Positions 8,230-10,274 of a DNA stretch of 10,274 nucleotides are shown here, in pieces. Position 1 is the first letter of the stretch. Every line of letters starts with the position of its first letter. Source of the stretch: Euperipatoides rowelli (Eukaryota > Onychophora > Udeonychophora > Euonychophora > Peripatopsidae); the NCBI GenBank assembly GCA_003024985.2, contig PXIH01S0032352.1; one strand, 5' to 3'. The position numbers and the translations under genes were made by a program. A model generated the notes under the pieces. It did not search any database. It saw only the letters and a list, made by a program, of their open reading frames with translations, and had not been told where the DNA came from.

Positions 8230-8309
8230 AACTCTCGATTTTCTTTTGCTGTTAAACAAGTTGATATACCGGTATATCGTTATGTAAATCATTAGAGATT
8301 ATTTTTATT
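8230..8309 (+). repeat. Direct repeat, copy B
   Basis: AACTCTCGATTTTCTTTTGC, then TTAAACAAGTTG, then AAATCATTAGAGATTATTTT, matching copy A at 7244-7325. It carries an extra 16-bp palindrome (GATATACCGGTATATC) where copy A has plain sequence. The sequence upstream of 8230 is not present upstream of copy A, where a hAT-like end abuts instead. Confidence 0.65.
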
Positions 8310-8494
8310 TTATTAGGACAACAAGGTCAAAGCCCGTCAAAAATGATGGAAAAAATAAATCCCCCCAACATGCCATTGTTTACTGACCTCCCGTGTTAGT
8401 TGAAATAATTTAATTCATTAAAGTAATTGATTGTATATTTATCAGACTAACGCTGCGTGCGTGACAGAAAAACAAATTCATTTTATAAGTATTA

Positions 8495-8535
8495 TAGATA
8501 GATAGATAGATAGAGAGCTATAGATAGATAGATAT
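8495..8535. repeat. (GATA)n microsatellite, interrupted
   Basis: Two blocks of GATA units separated by GAGAGCTA. Confidence 0.95.
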
Positions 8536-8709
8536 GTCAAATACCTAAATATGTAATGCTTTGCCGGGCTGTCTATAGTCCTCCTCATGGAGCTTCCCTC
8601 CCCCCTAATTTACTCCATTGTATCCCGAGAGGAACTATACTTTCCTTAAAAAATCTAATTTGCATCTTAGTCCGATTTATTCTCGGGTTAGCGTGAACAA
8701 ATCCACTAA

Positions 8710-8955
8710 GACGGGGNACTTGCTTTTAAATCTCGCCACTCACAAGACCGTATACATACATTATTCCTAATGAGTGTACAATATCTATATTTAGGTGAAT
8801 TATATACGCTTAAGTCGCTGTTATTGGTCATATTTATGGCTTCAATTTACAACCATGTCATAGCAGTTCGCCTTGATACTATCCACAAATATAACCTTAA
8901 CAAGGAAATATCTCTACCATCTCCACAACAACTGGGTGGGGACCTTCACACGTAA
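8710..8955 (+). other. 82-codon open frame, unassigned
   Basis: An uninterrupted plus-strand frame from after a TAA at 8707 to a TAA at 8953-8955. The first ATG is at 8770, giving 61 residues. One codon contains the N at 8717. Residues after the ATG include a hydrophobic stretch (SLLLVIFMASIY), then IAVRLDTIHKYNLNKEI and a PSPQQLGG segment. I recognise no family. An overlapping plus-strand frame (8873-9082) is also open and cannot be told apart on this evidence. It lies in sequence GC-richer than the rest of the window. It could be a decayed transposon or retroelement piece, an exon, or chance. Confidence 0.2.
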
Positions 8956-9376
8956 AGCATGCAAGAGCCCACACAATCATTATCACAGACCAAAGAGATA
9001 TGTTCCGGGAAAAATTACCGAACAAATATTAGATTTCCTTCTACAGTCTCTAATCACACTTACATATAAATGTACAAATTAGAATAACTACAGTAATTTA
9101 AACACATCTACATGCAAGTTTATGTCAAAAGAGACTGCCCAAAGAGAATGTAATACTTATTGAAAGGGGGGTCGATTTGTTCCAATTTGATATATGATCT
9201 CTTATAAGGGCTAGAAACCAACACAAATCAATGAGAGAAAAGGAGAGCTAGCTAAGATCATAACTAAATCTCAGCCCGTGCCGGCTGACTAGAAGCTAAG
9301 AGGAGAAAGGGGGAAGCAACCCTTTATTATCCCTGCCCCGATAGAAGAAGGCAGGTACCACCCTTATCTCACGATC

Positions 9377-9402
9377 GGGGGGGGGGGGGGGGGGGGGGGG
9401 GG
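9377..9402 (+). repeat. Poly-G run (26)
   Basis: Twenty-six consecutive G, the longest homopolymer in the window and striking in AT-rich DNA. Such a tract can fold into G-quadruplexes and is prone to slippage and sequencing or assembly error, so its length is uncertain. Confidence 0.9.
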
Positions 9403-9455
9403 TAAGGCTATCTGAAAAATAGATAGATTAAATAAGTCATTTCAATATTAGCCTG

Positions 9456-9469
9456 CACACACACACACA
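9456..9469. repeat. (CA)n microsatellite
   Basis: About seven CA units. Confidence 0.9.
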
Positions 9470-9588
9470 AACAAGTGTATATTTAGCAAACATTCATGTT
9501 TATTTATTTAGACATTAGTTAACTAATAAATCCCTTCCCCATGCTTATAAATTTACAAAATTTAAGCTCCTTTACAAATATAAAATTA

Positions 9589-10209
9589 CTAAACTGGCCA
9601 GAAAACACTGCAAAGTGAATAGAAAGACAAAGGGGTAGTTAGAGAAGGCATAACCCGCGGGAAACGGGCATTAAAGGGGATTAAAATGAGAGTTCTTGTT
9701 AAAAACAGTCTGTTAGGGTGGAGTTTTATGATATTGGGAAAGTTCACAGAGGGGAAATGTTTATGCTCATCACTATGGATCCAGAATGTACAAGAATGAA
9801 AACTACGACGTTGGATTAAAGTTACAGCTACTATATGTAAAACAGCATTAGTCCGGAAATAAAGATTAATTGTAGATTGGAGGCTACTACGAGTATTGAG
9901 CAGGAGAACAAAATTAAGACTGGGTTTGTTTGATCGACCATACGTCTGCACTGCTACTCTAACACATCTGCGCTTTCCATTCCTTCAGGACCTCATGTGA
10001 CTTCTGAATTTTGAATTATTTGTTATAACTGGAGGTTCAGTAGTTTTTCTGCCTTGATTAGGGCTCTGCAGCATCTTTTATACTGGTAATTGCTCGTGGC
10101 GTTCAATGTTGAATCAATGCAGATACTTTGTTAGGTCAGCATCATCTGCTATTATGTAGATGAAGTTGACATCAACACAAAAGGGCGCCTCCAAGTGAGA
10201 AGAGCGGTA
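9589..10209 (-). pseudogene. Decayed coding frame, possibly non-LTR retrotransposon endonuclease region
   Basis: One minus-strand frame runs from 10209 to a TAG at 9589 and has only three internal stops (TGA 10116-10114, TAA 10080-10078, TGA 9987-9985) in 206 codons. The last 120 codons are fully open. Far more stops would be expected by chance at this composition. After the third stop a basic segment (RNGKRRCVRVAV) is followed by SLNFVLLLNTRS and, 19 residues later, AVT. That order and spacing resemble the start of the apurinic-type endonuclease domain of non-LTR retrotransposons (basic linker, then an N-x-R-S strand, then a hydrophobic strand ending in A-x-T-E). The glutamate and the rest of the domain are not visible, so the resemblance is weak. 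No reverse transcriptase motifs occur in the window. The hAT-type copy at 10212 abuts its upstream end and may interrupt it. Confidence 0.3.
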
Positions 10210-10211
10210 AC

Positions 10212-10274
10212 CAGGGCTCAAATTTAGTTGTAGCCCAGTAGCCTGAGGCTACTAATAAATTGGTTGGGCTACTA
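10212..10274. mobile_element. Start of second copy of the GTAGCC hAT-type family (cut by window end)
   Basis: The 63 bases match the right end of the 4196-4976 element, read on its opposite strand, with four differences. They include the CAGGGCTC terminus and four GTAGCC/GGCTAC words. The base before it and seven further bases, GCGGTAAC (10204-10211), should form the left half of its target duplication. The rest of the element lies beyond the window. Confidence 0.85.

Larger units (their letters stand above)
8440..9588. other. GC-richer block of unknown origin
   Basis: From about 8440 to 9590 the composition shifts: CpG-containing words such as GCTGCGTGCGTG, TCCCGAGAGG, CTCGGGTTAGCG and GTGCCGGCTGAC appear, unlike the AT-rich remainder. 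It contains GATA and CA microsatellites, an ambiguous base, a run of 26 G and a short inverted pair CCCCGAT/ATCGGGG around 9336-9380. On the minus strand a pyrimidine-rich tract at about 9300-9325 ends in CTCCTCTTAG. No repeat partner such as a second LTR is in the window. It may be part of a larger retroelement or another insertion; this is inference from composition. Confidence 0.35.

Noticed and set aside
1-10274. CRISPR array, bacterial operon or phage-type system
   Set aside because: There are no regularly spaced identical repeats, no Shine-Dalgarno-linked genes and no long ORFs. The window is eukaryotic non-coding DNA.

Overview
The window looks like animal nuclear DNA, most likely non-coding sequence (introns or intergenic DNA) from an invertebrate. 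By eye it is about 70% A+T. It has no long intact ORFs, no operon-like packing and no rRNA or tRNA. It carries many short DNA-transposon relics, long homopolymers and microsatellites. TIGGCCTA-like and TACCGGTA-like words recur, as I would expect in some marine invertebrates, but the species cannot be fixed from this sequence. One ambiguous base (N at 8717) shows this is assembled draft sequence.

Layout. 1-290: degenerate minisatellite with a unit of about 54 bp. 300-994: plain AT-rich DNA. 1003-1561: non-autonomous hAT-type element with an 8-bp target duplication. 1611-1652: possible tiny minus-strand exon. 1653-3523: AT-rich DNA with simple repeats. 3524-3625: the best protein-coding candidate, a 102-bp minus-strand internal exon with good splice sites and a GC content above its surroundings. 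4196-4976: a second hAT-type element of another family, with an 8-bp target duplication, subterminal GTAGCC repeats and a perfect internal hairpin. 5430-5670: a near-complete palindrome flanked by TA. 6779 and 7240: two unpaired hAT-like termini. 7638-8047: a foldback element that is nearly all hairpin, with a 10-bp direct repeat at its ends (Mutator-like). 7244-7325 and 8230-8309: a diverged direct repeat on either side of it. 8440-9590: a compositionally different, GC-richer stretch with an 82-codon open frame and a run of 26 G. 9589-10209: a decayed minus-strand reading frame with only three stops in 206 codons. It has a weak resemblance to the start of a non-LTR retrotransposon endonuclease domain. 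10212-10274: the start of a second copy of the 4196-4976 family, cut by the window end.

Interpretation. If the exon at 3524-3625 is real, much of the window is intron of a minus-strand host gene loaded with small cut-and-paste transposon derivatives. No gene here could be assigned a function, and no intact transposase, reverse transcriptase or defence system is present. The most distinctive feature is the density of hairpin-forming mobile elements (three in about 3.4 kb). Two of them share the terminal word GTCTGGATC although they otherwise belong to different families.
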